From assembly GCF_024448165.1 (NCBI RefSeq), contig NZ_JAMOLN010000045.1:1-54580 (forward strand): DNA of 54,580 nt, in the 5' to 3' direction. Made by a program: the position numbers and the translations under genes. Below the pieces are notes generated by a model. That model was not told the origin of the DNA. It saw nothing but the letters and a program-made list of their open reading frames with translations, and did not search any database. Shown here one piece after another: positions 7,907 through 16,469 of this stretch. Source of the DNA: Streptomyces longispororuber (GTDB taxonomy: Bacteria > Actinomycetota > Actinomycetes > Streptomycetales > Streptomycetaceae). Position 1 is the stretch's first letter; every line of letters starts with the position of its first letter.

Positions 7907-9703
7907 TCACCCGCGGTAGATCGCCTCGATCTCGTCCGCGTAGTCCTTCGCCACCACGTTCCGCTTCAGCTTCAGCGACGGCGTCAGGTGACCCGACTCC
8001 TCGGTGAACTGGGTGCCGAGGATCCGGAACTTGCGGACCGACTCCGCCTTGGAGACCGCCGCGTTGCCGTCGTCCACGGCCGACTGGATCGCGGCCAGCA
8101 GATCCGCGTCGCCCGCCAGCGACGCGACCGTCGCGTCGGCCGGCTTGCCGTGGTCCGTGGCCCACTTGCCGAGGAACTCCTCGTCGATGGTGACCAGGGC
8201 GCCGACGAACGGGCGGCCGTCGCCGACCACCATGCACTCGGCGACGAGCGCGTGCGCCCGGATCCGGTCCTCGATGACGGCCGGGGCGACGTTCTTGCCG
8301 CCCGCCGTCACGATGATCTCCTTCTTGCGGCCGGTGATCCGGAGGTAGCCGTCCTCGTCGAGCGTGCCGATGTCACCCGTGTGGAACCAGCCGTCGGCCA
8401 GGGCCTCCTCCGTGGCGCCCTGGTTGTTCCAGTAGCCGGTGAACAGGTGCTCGCCGTGCAGCAGGACCTCGCCGTCGTCGGCGATCCGGACGACCGAGCC
8501 GGGCAGCGGCTGGCCGACCGTGCCGATCTTCTGGCGGTCCCACGGGTTGAAGGCGGTGGCCGCGCAGGACTCGGTGAGGCCGTAGCCCTCCAGGACCGTG
8601 AAGCCGATGCCGCGGAAGAAGTGGCCGAGGCGCTCGCCCAGCGGCGCGCCACCGGAGATCGCGTACTCGCCGCGCCCGCCGAGCACGGCCCGCAGCTTGC
8701 TGTAGACCAGCTTGTCGAACGTCTTGTACTTGAGCTTCAGGGCGAGCGAGGGGCCCTTCGGGGTGTCCAGGGCGCGGCTGTACTCGATCGCCGTGTCCGC
8801 CGCCTTGTCGAAGATCTTGCCCTTGCCGTCGGCCTGCGCCTTGGCCCGGGCCGAGTTGTAGACCTTCTCGAAGACGCGCGGGACGCCCAGGATCAACGTG
8901 GGCCGGAACGCGGCCAGTTCGTCCGTGAGGTTCTTGATGTCCGGGGCGTGGCCCAGCTTGATCGGGGCCATCAGGGAGGCCACCTCGACCAGGCGGCCGA
9001 AGACGTGGGCCACCGGCAGGAAGAGGAGGACCGAGCACTCGCCGGTGCGGAAGAGCGGCTTCAGGCGCTCGACCACGTTGCCGCACTCCGCGAAGAAGCT
9101 GCGGTGCGTGAGGACGCAGCCCTTGGGGCGGCCCGTCGTGCCGGACGTGTAGACGATCGTGGCCGGGTCGTCGGCCTTCGCCGCCGCGCTGCGCTCGTCG
9201 ACCGTCGCGTCGGAGACCTCGGCGCCGGCGCGGTTCAGCTCCTCCACGCCGCCCGCGTCGATCTGCCAGACGTGCTTCAGGGCGGGCAGGTGGTCGCGCA
9301 CGGAGGCGACGGCCGCGGCGTGCGCGTCGGACTCGACGAGGATCGCGACGGCGCCGGAGTCGCCGAGGATCCACTGGATCTGCTCCGCCGAACTCGTCTC
9401 GTAGACCGGGACGGTGACCGCGCCCGCGCTCCAGATCGCGAAGTCGAGCAGCGTCCACTCGTACCGCGTGCGCGACATCAGGCCGACCCGGTCGCCGGGC
9501 TGTACGCCGGAGGCGATCAGGCCCTTCGCGGCGGACTGCACCTCGGCCAGGAACTGGACGGACGTGACGTCCGTCCAGTTGCCGCCGACCTTGCGGCCGA
9601 TGACGGCGACGTCAGGATGCTGCGCGGCGTTTCTGCGGACGATGTCGGTCAGATTGCCGTCCGCAGGGACCTCGTACAAAGCCGGAAGGCTGAACTCGCG
9701 CAA
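7907..9703 (-). CDS. Long-chain fatty acid-CoA ligase (AMP-forming), FadD15-like
   Basis: 598 residues, the normal length for this family. It carries the ANL superfamily motifs in order: YTSGTTGRPKG (P-loop-like A3), EGYGLTE (A5), HTGDIG (A7), ITGRKKEII (A8) and the C-terminal Lys in LTPSLKLKRN (A10). It activates long-chain fatty acids to acyl-CoA through an acyl-adenylate, for beta-oxidation or lipid synthesis, at the inner membrane face. The start is a TTG at 9703 with AGGAG 8 nt upstream. It is monocistronic, divergent from a metallophosphoesterase across a 298-bp gap containing two inverted repeats. Confidence 0.92.
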   Translation of the reverse strand: MREFSLPALYEVPADGNLTDIVRRNAAQHPDVAVIGRKVGGNWTDVTSVQFLAEVQSAAKGLIASGVQPGDRVGLMSRTRYEWTLLDFAIWSAGAVTVPVYETSSAEQIQWILGDSGAVAILVESDAHAAAVASVRDHLPALKHVWQIDAGGVEELNRAGAEVSDATVDERSAAAKADDPATIVYTSGTTGRPKGCVLTHRSFFAECGNVVERLKPLFRTGECSVLLFLPVAHVFGRLVEVASLMAPIKLGHAPDIKNLTDELAAFRPTLILGVPRVFEKVYNSARAKAQADGKGKIFDKAADTAIEYSRALDTPKGPSLALKLKYKTFDKLVYSKLRAVLGGRGEYAISGGAPLGERLGHFFRGIGFTVLEGYGLTESCAATAFNPWDRQKIGTVGQPLPGSVVRIADDGEVLLHGEHLFTGYWNNQGATEEALADGWFHTGDIGTLDEDGYLRITGRKKEIIVTAGGKNVAPAVIEDRIRAHALVAECMVVGDGRPFVGALVTIDEEFLGKWATDHGKPADATVASLAGDADLLAAIQSAVDDGNAAVSKAESVRKFRILGTQFTEESGHLTPSLKLKRNVVAKDYADEIEAIYRG

Positions 9704-10001
9704 GACTGCTGCTCCTCATAGGGCGCCGGCGCCACGACTCTGTGTGCTGCGTCGGTGCGGTCCAAGATCGGGCAGGTGCTCGGAGCTCAGATACTCAGGT
9801 ATTTGAACTGAGCACGACTGGACTGCCCGGACGTTACCCACCAGTACTGGTCTTTCGGTAGGGGGTCCAGGCCAGATGTTCGCTGCGTCACACGACATGG
9901 CGGTGCTGTGCGCACAGTAGTCCACGTGCTTCCTGACTAGGAAGTAACCGCAGGTCCGGCGGCCTCTACCCACCTTCGACCCATCGTCCTAGGGTGATCG
10001 C
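9704..10001. other. Gene-free divergent region with two inverted repeats
   Basis: This stretch separates fadD (minus) and the metallophosphoesterase (plus). It holds the SD of fadD, an inverted repeat GCTCAG-N17-CTGAGC at 9785-9813, and a perfect 12-bp palindrome ACCAGTACTGGT at 9840-9851. Either could be an operator for fadD. No convincing gene lies in it. Confidence 0.45.
9990..9995 (+). promoter_or_regulatory. -10 element, probable leaderless start of phosphoesterase
   Basis: TAGGGT ends 6 nt before ATG 10002, with no SD, consistent with a leaderless mRNA. Confidence 0.5.
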
Positions 10002-10763
10002 ATGCGCGTACACGTAGTCAGCGATGTGCACGGAAACTCCACCGACCTCGCACGAGCCGGAGACGGCGCCGACGCCCTGCTCTGCCTCGGTGACCTGGTC
10101 CTCTTTCTCGACTACGCCAATCACTCGCGCGGCATTTTTCCCGATCTGTTCGGTTCTGCGAACGCGTCACGCCTCGTGGAGCTCCGCACCGCCCGCCGCT
10201 TCGAGGAGGCCCGCGCCTTCGGTGCGCAGCTCTGGGCCGGGGTCGACCGCGGCCCGGCCATCGAGAAAGCGGTGCGCAAGCAGTACGCCGAGCTGTTCGC
10301 CGCGTTCCCCAGTCCTACGTACGCCACCTACGGCAACGTCGACATGCCCCAGCTGTGGAGCGAGTACGCGAGCCCGGGCACGACCGTGCTCGACGGGCAG
10401 CGCGTGGAGATAGGGGGCTGGGTCTTCGGGTTCGTGGGCGGCGGGCTGCGCACCCCGATGCGGACCCCGTACGAGATCGACGACGAGGAGTACGCCGCGA
10501 AGATCGAGGCCGTGGGCGAGGTGGACGTGCTCTGCACCCACATCCCGCCGGAAGTGCCCGACCTGGTCTACGACACCGTCGCGCGGCGCTTCGAGCGCGG
10601 CAGCCGGGCGCTGCTCGACGTCATCCGCCGCACCAGGCCCCGCTACTCGCTCTTCGGCCACGTCCACCAGCCGCTCGCCCGGCGGATGCGGATCGGCGCC
10701 ACCGAGTGCGTCAATGTCGGCCACTTCGCGAGCGCGGGACGGCCCTGGGCCCTGGAGTGGTGA
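10002..10763 (+). CDS. Calcineurin-like metallophosphoesterase
   Basis: 253 residues. Metal-binding motifs of the superfamily are present in order: SDVHGN (residues ~7-12), CLGDLV (~30-35), YGNVD in place of GNHD, CTHIPP (~177), and FGHVHQP (~220). The fold hydrolyses phosphomono- or diesters with a two-metal centre; the natural substrate is unknown. Cytoplasmic, no signal peptide. ATG 10002 follows TAGGGT by 6 nt. The SRPBCC gene follows 80 bp later in the same direction, with its own SD. Confidence 0.87.
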   Translation: MRVHVVSDVHGNSTDLARAGDGADALLCLGDLVLFLDYANHSRGIFPDLFGSANASRLVELRTARRFEEARAFGAQLWAGVDRGPAIEKAVRKQYAELFAAFPSPTYATYGNVDMPQLWSEYASPGTTVLDGQRVEIGGWVFGFVGGGLRTPMRTPYEIDDEEYAAKIEAVGEVDVLCTHIPPEVPDLVYDTVARRFERGSRALLDVIRRTRPRYSLFGHVHQPLARRMRIGATECVNVGHFASAGRPWALEW

Positions 10764-10843
10764 CGGCGGGGACGCCCATGCGCGATAGCCTTCACGCGAC
10801 ACACACGTACGCACGGCGGACCGCATCTGGAGGAGCCACGGCG

Positions 10844-11281
10844 ATGGCGGAACACACCAGCTCGAGCATCACGATCGAGGCGGCACCGGCCGATGTCATG
10901 GGCGTGATCGCCGACTTCGCCCGCTATCCGGACTGGACGGGCGAGGTGAAGGAGGCCGAGGTGCTCGCGACCGACGACTCCGGCCGCGCCGAGCAGGTCC
11001 GCCTCGTCATGGACGCCGGCGCTATCAAGGACGACCAGACCCTCCAGTACACGTGGGCGGGCGAGAACGAGCTGTCCTGGACGCTCGTGAAGTCGCAGAT
11101 GCTGCGCTCGCTCGACGGCTCGTACGTGCTGAAGCCGGCCGGCGCCGGCACGGAGGTCACGTACTCCCTCACCGTCGACGTGAAGATCCCGATGCTCGGG
11201 ATGATCAAGCGCAAGGCGGAGAAGGTCATCATCGACCGGGCGCTGGCCGGCCTGAAGAAGCGCGTCGAGTCGGGCACGTAG
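10844..11281 (+). CDS. SRPBCC (START/polyketide-cyclase fold) family protein
   Basis: 145 residues, a single helix-grip domain: SSSITIEAAPADVMGVIADFARYPDWTG marks the family start (landmark only), with YVLKPAGAGTEVTYSLTVD and a long C-terminal helix RKAEKVIIDRALAGLKKRVE. These proteins bind hydrophobic ligands or act as small aromatase/cyclase-like or coenzyme-Q-binding-like chaperones; nothing here fixes the ligand. Start ATG 10844 with GGAGGAG about 10 nt upstream. It stands just ahead of an ArsA-like ATPase with its own -10. Confidence 0.85.
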   Translation: MAEHTSSSITIEAAPADVMGVIADFARYPDWTGEVKEAEVLATDDSGRAEQVRLVMDAGAIKDDQTLQYTWAGENELSWTLVKSQMLRSLDGSYVLKPAGAGTEVTYSLTVDVKIPMLGMIKRKAEKVIIDRALAGLKKRVESGT

Positions 11282-11338
11282 CGCCCTCCGGCGACCGCGG
11301 AGCGGGGTCCGGGGCGGAGCCCCGTGGCGCGGGCACAG

Positions 11339-11344
11339 TAGCCT
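11339..11344 (+). promoter_or_regulatory. -10 element of ArsA-like ATPase gene
   Basis: TAGCCT ends 8 nt before ATG 11353 and no SD is seen, so a leaderless transcript is likely. An imperfect GGGG-TCCG/CGGA-CCCC hairpin around 11305-11324 may end the upstream transcript. Confidence 0.4.
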
Positions 11345-11352
11345 CACGTTCC

Positions 11353-12453
11353 ATGCGCACCCTTCTCATCACCGGCCCCGGCGGCTCCGGCCGAACGACC
11401 GTCGCCTCGGCCACGGCCCTGAAGGCGGCCCGGCAGGGCCTGCGCACCCGCCTCGTCACCGGTGACGCCGTGGAGGACCTCCCCGGCGTCACCGTCACCC
11501 GGCTCGCCCCTGCCGACGACTTCCGCGACGACCTCGTCGCCCTGCAGGAGCGGGCCGGTTCCGCGCTCGACCTGCTGGGCGCCGCCCGGCTCGACGCCGA
11601 CGAACTCACCCCGCTGCCCGGCAGCGAGGAACTCGCGCTGCTGCGGGCCCTGCGGGACGCCCCCGACGACCGGTACGACCTCGTCGTCGTCGACCTGCCG
11701 CCCGCCCCGCGGGCCGTCTCGATCCTCGCCCTGCCCGAGCAGCTGCGCCGCTATCTGCGCCGCCTGCTGCCCGCCGAGCGGCAGGCCGCCCGCGCGCTGC
11801 GCCCCGTCCTCGGCCGGCTCGCCGGGGTGCCGATGCCCGCGGAGTGGCTCTACGAGACCGCGGCCCGCTGGGACTCCGAACTCGCCGCCGCCCAGGCCGT
11901 GATCGACGCCGGCAGCACCCTCGTACGCTTCGTCGCCGAACCCACCCTGGCCGCCGCCGAGACGCTGCGCACCACCCGCACCGGCCTCGCCCTGCACGGC
12001 CTGCGCCTCGAAGCCGTGCTCGCCAACCGCGTCCTGCCCGACGGCTCCACCGACCCGTGGCTCGCCGACGCCGCCGCCCGGCAGCGCAAGGTGATCGCCG
12101 GATGGGAGCAGGGCGCGTACGAGATCGCCCACCTCGGCCGGGACGCCCGCCCCGCCGACCTCGACGTACCGCTGCCCGGCAGCGCCGCCGGACCGGTGGC
12201 CTGGCCCGTGGAGGACCGGCTCAGGGCCGACGGCGTGCTGGTCTGGCGGATACCGCTGCCCGGCGCCGTGCGCGAGGAGCTGACGCTGATCCGGCGGGGC
12301 GACGAGCTGGTCGTCGGCGCCGGCCCGTTCCGCCGCATCGTCCCGCTGCCCTCCGCACCCCGCCGCTGCACGGTGGCCGGGGCCGGACTCGTCGACGGCG
12401 AGCTGTGCGTCCGGTTCGCCCCGGATCCGGATCTGTGGCCGCAGACCCCGTGA
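11353..12453 (+). CDS. ArsA-family P-loop ATPase with C-terminal HSP20-like domain
   Basis: 366 residues. The N-terminus is a deviant Walker A GPGGSGRTT (residues ~8-16) followed by a Walker-B-like DLVVVDLPP (~113). The last ~80 residues (VAWPVEDRLRADGVLVWRIP onward, landmark only) look like the HSP20-like beta-sandwich found at the end of actinobacterial ArsA/Get3 relatives. These are soluble ATPases distantly related to arsenite-pump and tail-anchor-protein ATPases. The arsenite-binding cysteines are absent, so metal transport is unlikely. A DUF5304 gene follows 79 bp later. Confidence 0.75.
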   Translation: MRTLLITGPGGSGRTTVASATALKAARQGLRTRLVTGDAVEDLPGVTVTRLAPADDFRDDLVALQERAGSALDLLGAARLDADELTPLPGSEELALLRALRDAPDDRYDLVVVDLPPAPRAVSILALPEQLRRYLRRLLPAERQAARALRPVLGRLAGVPMPAEWLYETAARWDSELAAAQAVIDAGSTLVRFVAEPTLAAAETLRTTRTGLALHGLRLEAVLANRVLPDGSTDPWLADAAARQRKVIAGWEQGAYEIAHLGRDARPADLDVPLPGSAAGPVAWPVEDRLRADGVLVWRIPLPGAVREELTLIRRGDELVVGAGPFRRIVPLPSAPRRCTVAGAGLVDGELCVRFAPDPDLWPQTP

Positions 12454-12532
12454 AGCCGGTGCACCCGTTCGGGTAACGTCGAAGTCGTCACTGCTTCAGC
12501 ATCTCTTCAGCTCTCCGCAGGAGTCAGCCGCC

Positions 12533-13015
12533 ATGAGCGACGCCACCGAGCAGCCCGCCCCCCAGGTCGACGCCGACGCCTGGGAGAAGGCGTGCGCCGA
12601 GGATCTCGCGGCGGAGCAGGCCCGCCGCCGCGCCGAGCACGGGGCGCCGCCCGGCTCGGCCGCCGAGGAGCTGCGCAGGCTCGTCGACGCCGTCACCGAG
12701 AAGCTCTCGTCCGTACAGGCCCCGTTCCTGGGCGCCGTCGCGCAGGGCACCGCCGAGCAGGTCGCCAAGCAGGTCGTCCGGCAGGCCAGGTCCGTCGTCG
12801 AGCCCGTCATCGAGCGCAACTCCGACGTCCTCGACCACCTCGCCGCCGCGGGCTCCGAGCTGCTCGCCGCCTACCGGTCGGCCGTCGAGGGCCAGGAGCG
12901 CCGCTGGACCCAGCGCTCCACGGACCCCACGGCCACCGGCGACGCCAAGGACGCCGACGGCTCCGCGAACCCCAAGGACGAAGGCCCCGGCGGGGAGCAC
13001 ATCGACCTGGACTGA
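12533..13015 (+). CDS. DUF5304 family small acidic protein
   Basis: 160 residues; N-terminus SDATEQPAPQVDADAWEKAC and an Ala/Glu-rich helical middle (~45-125) are characteristic of DUF5304, found in streptomycetes. No signal peptide or membrane segment; the C-terminus is an Asp/Gly-rich disordered tail ending HIDLD. ATG 12533 has AGGAG 10 nt upstream, and TAACGT at 12474-12479 is a possible -10. It lies 53 bp ahead of glkA. No function is known to me; helical and acidic character suggests a protein-interaction role, which is only inference. Confidence 0.75.
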   Translation: MSDATEQPAPQVDADAWEKACAEDLAAEQARRRAEHGAPPGSAAEELRRLVDAVTEKLSSVQAPFLGAVAQGTAEQVAKQVVRQARSVVEPVIERNSDVLDHLAAAGSELLAAYRSAVEGQERRWTQRSTDPTATGDAKDADGSANPKDEGPGGEHIDLD

Positions 13016-13068
13016 AGAGCGCTCAGGTACGGTGGGCCGTAGCGGGGCTCGACCGAACTGAGGGATTC

Positions 13069-14022
13069 ATGGGACTCACCATCGGCGTCGATATCGGCGG
13101 CACGAAGATCGCGGCCGGCGTGGTCGACGAGGAAGGCAACATCCTCTCGACGTTCAAGGTGCCGACGCCTTCCACGCCCGAAGGCATCGTGGACGCGATC
13201 GCTTCCGCCGTCGAGGGCGCCAGGGCCGGGCACGAGATCGTCGGTGTGGGCATCGGTGCGGCCGGTTACGTCAACCGCCAGCGCTCCACCGTGTACTTCG
13301 CGCCCAACATCGACTGGCGCCAGGAGCCGCTGAAGGAGAAGGTCGAGGCGCGCGTCGGTCTGCCGGTCGTCGTCGAGAACGACGCGAACGCGGCCGCCTG
13401 GGGCGAGTACAAGTTCGGCGCGGGCAAGGGCCACCGCAACGTCATCTGCATCACGCTCGGTACCGGCCTCGGCGGCGGCATCATCATCGGCAACAAGCTG
13501 CGCCGCGGTCACTTCGGCGTCGCCGCCGAGTTCGGCCACATCCGGATGGTGCCGGACGGCCTGCTGTGCGGCTGCGGTTCGCAGGGCTGCTGGGAGCAGT
13601 ACGCCTCCGGGCGTGCGCTGGTGCGGTACGCGAAGCAGCGCGCCAACGCCACCCCCGAGAACGCCGAGTACCTGCTGTCGCTCGGCGACGGCACCCCGGA
13701 CGGCATCGAGGGCAAGCACATCTCCAGCGCCGCACGCGAGGGCGACGCCGTGGCCGTCGACTCGTACCGTGAGCTGGCCCGTTGGGCCGGCGCCGGTCTG
13801 GCCGACCTGGCCTCGCTCTTCGACCCCTCGGCGTTCATCGTCGGCGGCGGTCTGTCGGACGAGGGCGAGCTGGTGCTCGACCCGATCCGCAAGTCGTACA
13901 AGCGCTGGCTGGTCGGCGGGAACTGGCGGCCGGTCGCCGACGTCATCGCGGCCCAGCTGGGCAACAAGGCGGGCATGGTCGGCGCCGCCGACCTGGCGCG
14001 GGAGCCCGACCCGGTCATGTGA
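13069..14022 (+). CDS. glkA: ROK-family glucokinase
   Basis: 317 residues, the same length as S. coelicolor GlkA. It contains the phosphate-1 motif DIGGTKIAAG (~8-17), the catalytic Asp region ENDANAAAWGEY (~103), LGTGLGGGII, and the ROK zinc motif CGCGSQGCWEQY. It phosphorylates glucose with ATP in the cytoplasm. In S. coelicolor the orthologue is also required for glucose repression, by established work on that species. ATG 13069 has GAGGG about 6 nt upstream, and TACGGT at 13028-13033 is a likely -10. A terminator hairpin follows the stop. Confidence 0.96.
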   Translation: MGLTIGVDIGGTKIAAGVVDEEGNILSTFKVPTPSTPEGIVDAIASAVEGARAGHEIVGVGIGAAGYVNRQRSTVYFAPNIDWRQEPLKEKVEARVGLPVVVENDANAAAWGEYKFGAGKGHRNVICITLGTGLGGGIIIGNKLRRGHFGVAAEFGHIRMVPDGLLCGCGSQGCWEQYASGRALVRYAKQRANATPENAEYLLSLGDGTPDGIEGKHISSAAREGDAVAVDSYRELARWAGAGLADLASLFDPSAFIVGGGLSDEGELVLDPIRKSYKRWLVGGNWRPVADVIAAQLGNKAGMVGAADLAREPDPVM

Positions 14023-14037
14023 GACCCGGACGCGTGA

Positions 14038-14074
14038 CGGTGCCCGTCGTTCCCCTCGGGGGCGGCGGGCACCG
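14038..14074 (+). terminator. Hairpin terminator after glkA
   Basis: A 9-bp stem CGGTGCCCG/CGGGCACCG (14038-14046 with 14066-14074) contains an inner CCCC/GGGG stem. There is no T-run, as is common in this genus. The -10 of the next gene begins 4 nt later. Confidence 0.6.
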
Positions 14075-14077
14075 GCG

Positions 14078-14083
14078 TATCTT
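14078..14083 (+). promoter_or_regulatory. -10 element, probable leaderless start of EEP gene
   Basis: TATCTT ends 7 nt before ATG 14091, and there is no SD. Confidence 0.45.
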
Positions 14084-14090
14084 GATCGTC

Positions 14091-14861
14091 ATGGACTCCG
14101 GCTCGCTCACCGAACTCCCCAACTCCCGTACCGAATCCGACGGTTCGGCCGTCATCCGCGTCCTCAGCTACAACATCCGCTCGATGCGCGACAGCCCCGT
14201 CGCGCTCGCCCGGGTGATGAAGGCCTGCGCGCCCGACCTCGTACTGATCCAGGAGGCGCCCCGGTTCTTCCGCTGGCGCAAACAGCTCGCCCGGCTCGCC
14301 CGCGCCGCCGACCTGGTGATCCTCTCCGGCGGCGGCAGCGCGGCCGGACCCGCGCTGCTGTGCTCCCTGCGGGCGACCGTCGAGCGGACCGAGGACGTCC
14401 TGCTGCCGCTCACCCCCGGACTGCACCGGCGCGGCTTCGCGACCGCCGTCGTCCGGTTCGGCGGCGCACAGGGCCCGAGACTGGGCGTCGTCAGCTGCCA
14501 TCTGAGCCTGCAGAAGGACGAGCGGTACGCGCAGGGCGGCCTGCTCCTCGACCGGGTCGAGGCCATCCGGGCCTCGGGCGTGCCGCACGCCGTGGTGGGC
14601 GGCGACCTCAACGAGCGGCCCGACGGGCGCACCTTCCGGCGGCTCGCCAAGGCCCTCAACGACTGCTGGGCGGCCGCGCCCTGGGGCCGCGAGTACACGT
14701 CGACGCCCGCCGACCCGCACCAGCGGATCGACGCGATCCTCGCCACCGAGGGCATCGAGGTGCTCGGCTGCGGGGTCCCCGACTTCCTCGACGAGGACGA
14801 GTTGAGGGCGGCCACGGACCACCTTCCGGTCCTGGCCGCCCTCCGTGTGCCCGCCGCCTAG
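14091..14861 (+). CDS. Endonuclease/exonuclease/phosphatase (EEP) family protein
   Basis: 256 residues. The motifs of the DNase I-like fold are in order: LSYNIRSM, LIQEAPRF (metal-binding Glu), VSCHLSLQ, GGDLNERPDG (Asp and Asn), RIDAIL and the final TDHLPVLA (catalytic Asp-His). It should be a Mg-dependent phosphodiesterase or phosphatase; no signal peptide is present, so it acts in the cytoplasm. Its TAG stop interlocks with the stop of the convergent gene in the palindrome CTAG, giving a 4-bp overlap and no room for a terminator between them. Confidence 0.9.
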   Translation: MDSGSLTELPNSRTESDGSAVIRVLSYNIRSMRDSPVALARVMKACAPDLVLIQEAPRFFRWRKQLARLARAADLVILSGGGSAAGPALLCSLRATVERTEDVLLPLTPGLHRRGFATAVVRFGGAQGPRLGVVSCHLSLQKDERYAQGGLLLDRVEAIRASGVPHAVVGGDLNERPDGRTFRRLAKALNDCWAAAPWGREYTSTPADPHQRIDAILATEGIEVLGCGVPDFLDEDELRAATDHLPVLAALRVPAA

Positions 14862-15862
14862 GGGCGCTGCTTCGCCCGGTCGGTGATCGCCCAGCCGTCC
14901 AGGTAGGAGAGCTGGGTGTACTTCTTCATGCCCGGTCCGTCACCGGAGGTGCGGCCGTCCCGGAAGCCGAGGAACTCGTAGGTCTTCGGGTCGAAGATGA
15001 AATAGCCGCCGTAGCCGGAGACGCCCTTCGGCAGCGTCGGGTCGTCGTACGTGACCGCCACGCCCGTGCGGCCCTTCGCGTCCTTCTGGTCCTGCACCGT
15101 CTTCACGCCCGGCACCATGCCGAGCGCCTCGAACGCGGCAGGGCGCAGGCCCTCGGGCATCACCGGGACGAGCTTGAGCAGCCCGGCGAGGCTGAAGTGG
15201 ATCTCGGACCACTCCTGCTCGGTGATCTCGTCGAGCGAGTCGTTCCTGTCGTTCGGCCCCGTCTTGTGGAGCAGCGAGAGGATCAGCTTCTCCGGGTCGG
15301 TGGGCAGCTTCTCCAGGCGGGTCCAGTCCTGCGGCGGCCACACCGACTCGTTCTTCTTCAGCGGCGGCGCCCACCAGCCCTTGCCGACCTCCATCACCCA
15401 GGACCGCTGCGAACCGTCGACGGAGCGCCAGTTCTCGTCGACGTGCGTGACGGTCCTGCCCGTCTTCCGGTCCGTCTCCTTGATGATCTCCTTCGTGTAG
15501 ACGAACTGGTCGTCGCGCGGCGGCGTCGTCGGCACCGCCCGCGGGTGCTCGCGCTCGTACGCGGCGGCGCCGGCCAGGACGGTGCGGGCGGACACCGGGC
15601 GCACGGTCTGCCGGGCCGTGCTCGTGCCGGGGTCGTCGCGCACCACGACCAGCACGGTCGCCGTGAGCGCGGCCGTCACCAGGCCGGACGCGGCGATCCG
15701 CAGGCCGGGCCGCTGCCAGAGCCTGCGGCGGCGGCCGTCGGCCACGGCGAGCAGCCGGCCGCGCATCCGGTGGCGGGCGGCGGGGGACAGCGGCGGGGCG
15801 TCGCCCGCCCAGTCGCTCAGCTCCCGCAGGGCGGGGTCGAGTTCGCGGTCGGTGTCAGTCAT
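14858..15862 (-). CDS. CU044_5270 family membrane protein, candidate regulator of the adjacent sigma factor
   Basis: 334 residues. An N-terminal cytoplasmic ~50 residues (ELDPALRELSDWAGDAPPLS) precedes one membrane span (~58-78) and a long extracytoplasmic domain. The layout matches the CU044_5270 family found beside ECF sigma genes in actinomycetes. The start at 15862 overlaps the sigma-factor stop by 8 bp, with GGGAGG ~9 nt upstream inside the sigma gene, so translation is coupled. By position and topology it may act as an anti-sigma factor, but I see no zinc-binding HXXXCXXC motif, so this is inference. Confidence 0.75.
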   Translation of the reverse strand: MTDTDRELDPALRELSDWAGDAPPLSPAARHRMRGRLLAVADGRRRRLWQRPGLRIAASGLVTAALTATVLVVVRDDPGTSTARQTVRPVSARTVLAGAAAYEREHPRAVPTTPPRDDQFVYTKEIIKETDRKTGRTVTHVDENWRSVDGSQRSWVMEVGKGWWAPPLKKNESVWPPQDWTRLEKLPTDPEKLILSLLHKTGPNDRNDSLDEITEQEWSEIHFSLAGLLKLVPVMPEGLRPAAFEALGMVPGVKTVQDQKDAKGRTGVAVTYDDPTLPKGVSGYGGYFIFDPKTYEFLGFRDGRTSGDGPGMKKYTQLSYLDGWAITDRAKQRP

Positions 15863-16469
15863 GGGCGTGTGCCTCCCGGAGGGCGGTCGGAGCGGTCGGA
15901 TCGGTACCACCCAGTGCCTCGCGCAATGTGCTGCGAGCCCGGTGCAGCCGGGATCTGACGGTGCCGACCGGCACCCCGAGCGCCTGCGCCGCCTCCTCGT
16001 ACCCGAGGTCGGCCCAGGCCACCAGGAGCAGCACGTCCCGCTGCCGCGCCGGAAGCCCGGCGAGGGCGGCCGCCAGGTCCCGGCGAAGCCCGTGCGCCCC
16101 CGCCCTGGCCACCGCGCGATCGGCCACCGGCTCCTCGTGCTCGACCGGCTCCGGGATGCGGGACAGCGCCTTGAAGCGGCGCGCCTCCGCCCTGCGGTGC
16201 CGGCCGACGAGGTTGGTGGCGATCCCGAAGAGCCAGGGGCGGGCGTCGGGCCTGGTCAGGTCGTAGCGGTGGCGCTGCCGGAAGGCGGTGGTGAAGGTCT
16301 CCGCCGTCAGGTCCTCCGCCGCCTCGGGACCGAGCCGCCGCGCCGCGTAGTGGTGCACGGCGTCGGCGTACCGGTCGAAGAGCGCGGCGAACTGTTCGGG
16401 CTCGTCCCGCGACCGCGCGATCGACCGGGCGTCGCTGTCCTCATCGGGTACCCGGGGGCCGACGGTCAT
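15855..16469 (-). CDS. ECF-type RNA polymerase sigma factor
   Basis: 204 residues. Sigma region 2 runs FAALFDRYADAVHHYAARRL to AEDLTAETFTTAFRQ, including RPWLFGIATNLVGRHRR. Sigma region 4 is LPARQRDVLLLVAWADLGYE followed by AAQALGVPVGTVRSRLHRAR. Region 3 is missing, as expected for ECF factors. Start at 16469 with GAGGAG 6 nt upstream. It is translationally coupled to a membrane protein that may control it. Target promoters are unknown; autoregulation is usual in this class. Confidence 0.92.
   Translation of the reverse strand: MTVGPRVPDEDSDARSIARSRDEPEQFAALFDRYADAVHHYAARRLGPEAAEDLTAETFTTAFRQRHRYDLTRPDARPWLFGIATNLVGRHRRAEARRFKALSRIPEPVEHEEPVADRAVARAGAHGLRRDLAAALAGLPARQRDVLLLVAWADLGYEEAAQALGVPVGTVRSRLHRARSTLREALGGTDPTAPTALREAHAHD

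Noticed and set aside
7760..9721. 653-codon plus-strand frame
   Set aside because: Antisense shadow of the acyl-CoA ligase; the repeat palindrome lies inside it.
9716..9973. 85-codon minus-strand frame upstream of fadD
   Set aside because: No SD, no similarity, and it contains the palindromes of the fadD promoter region.
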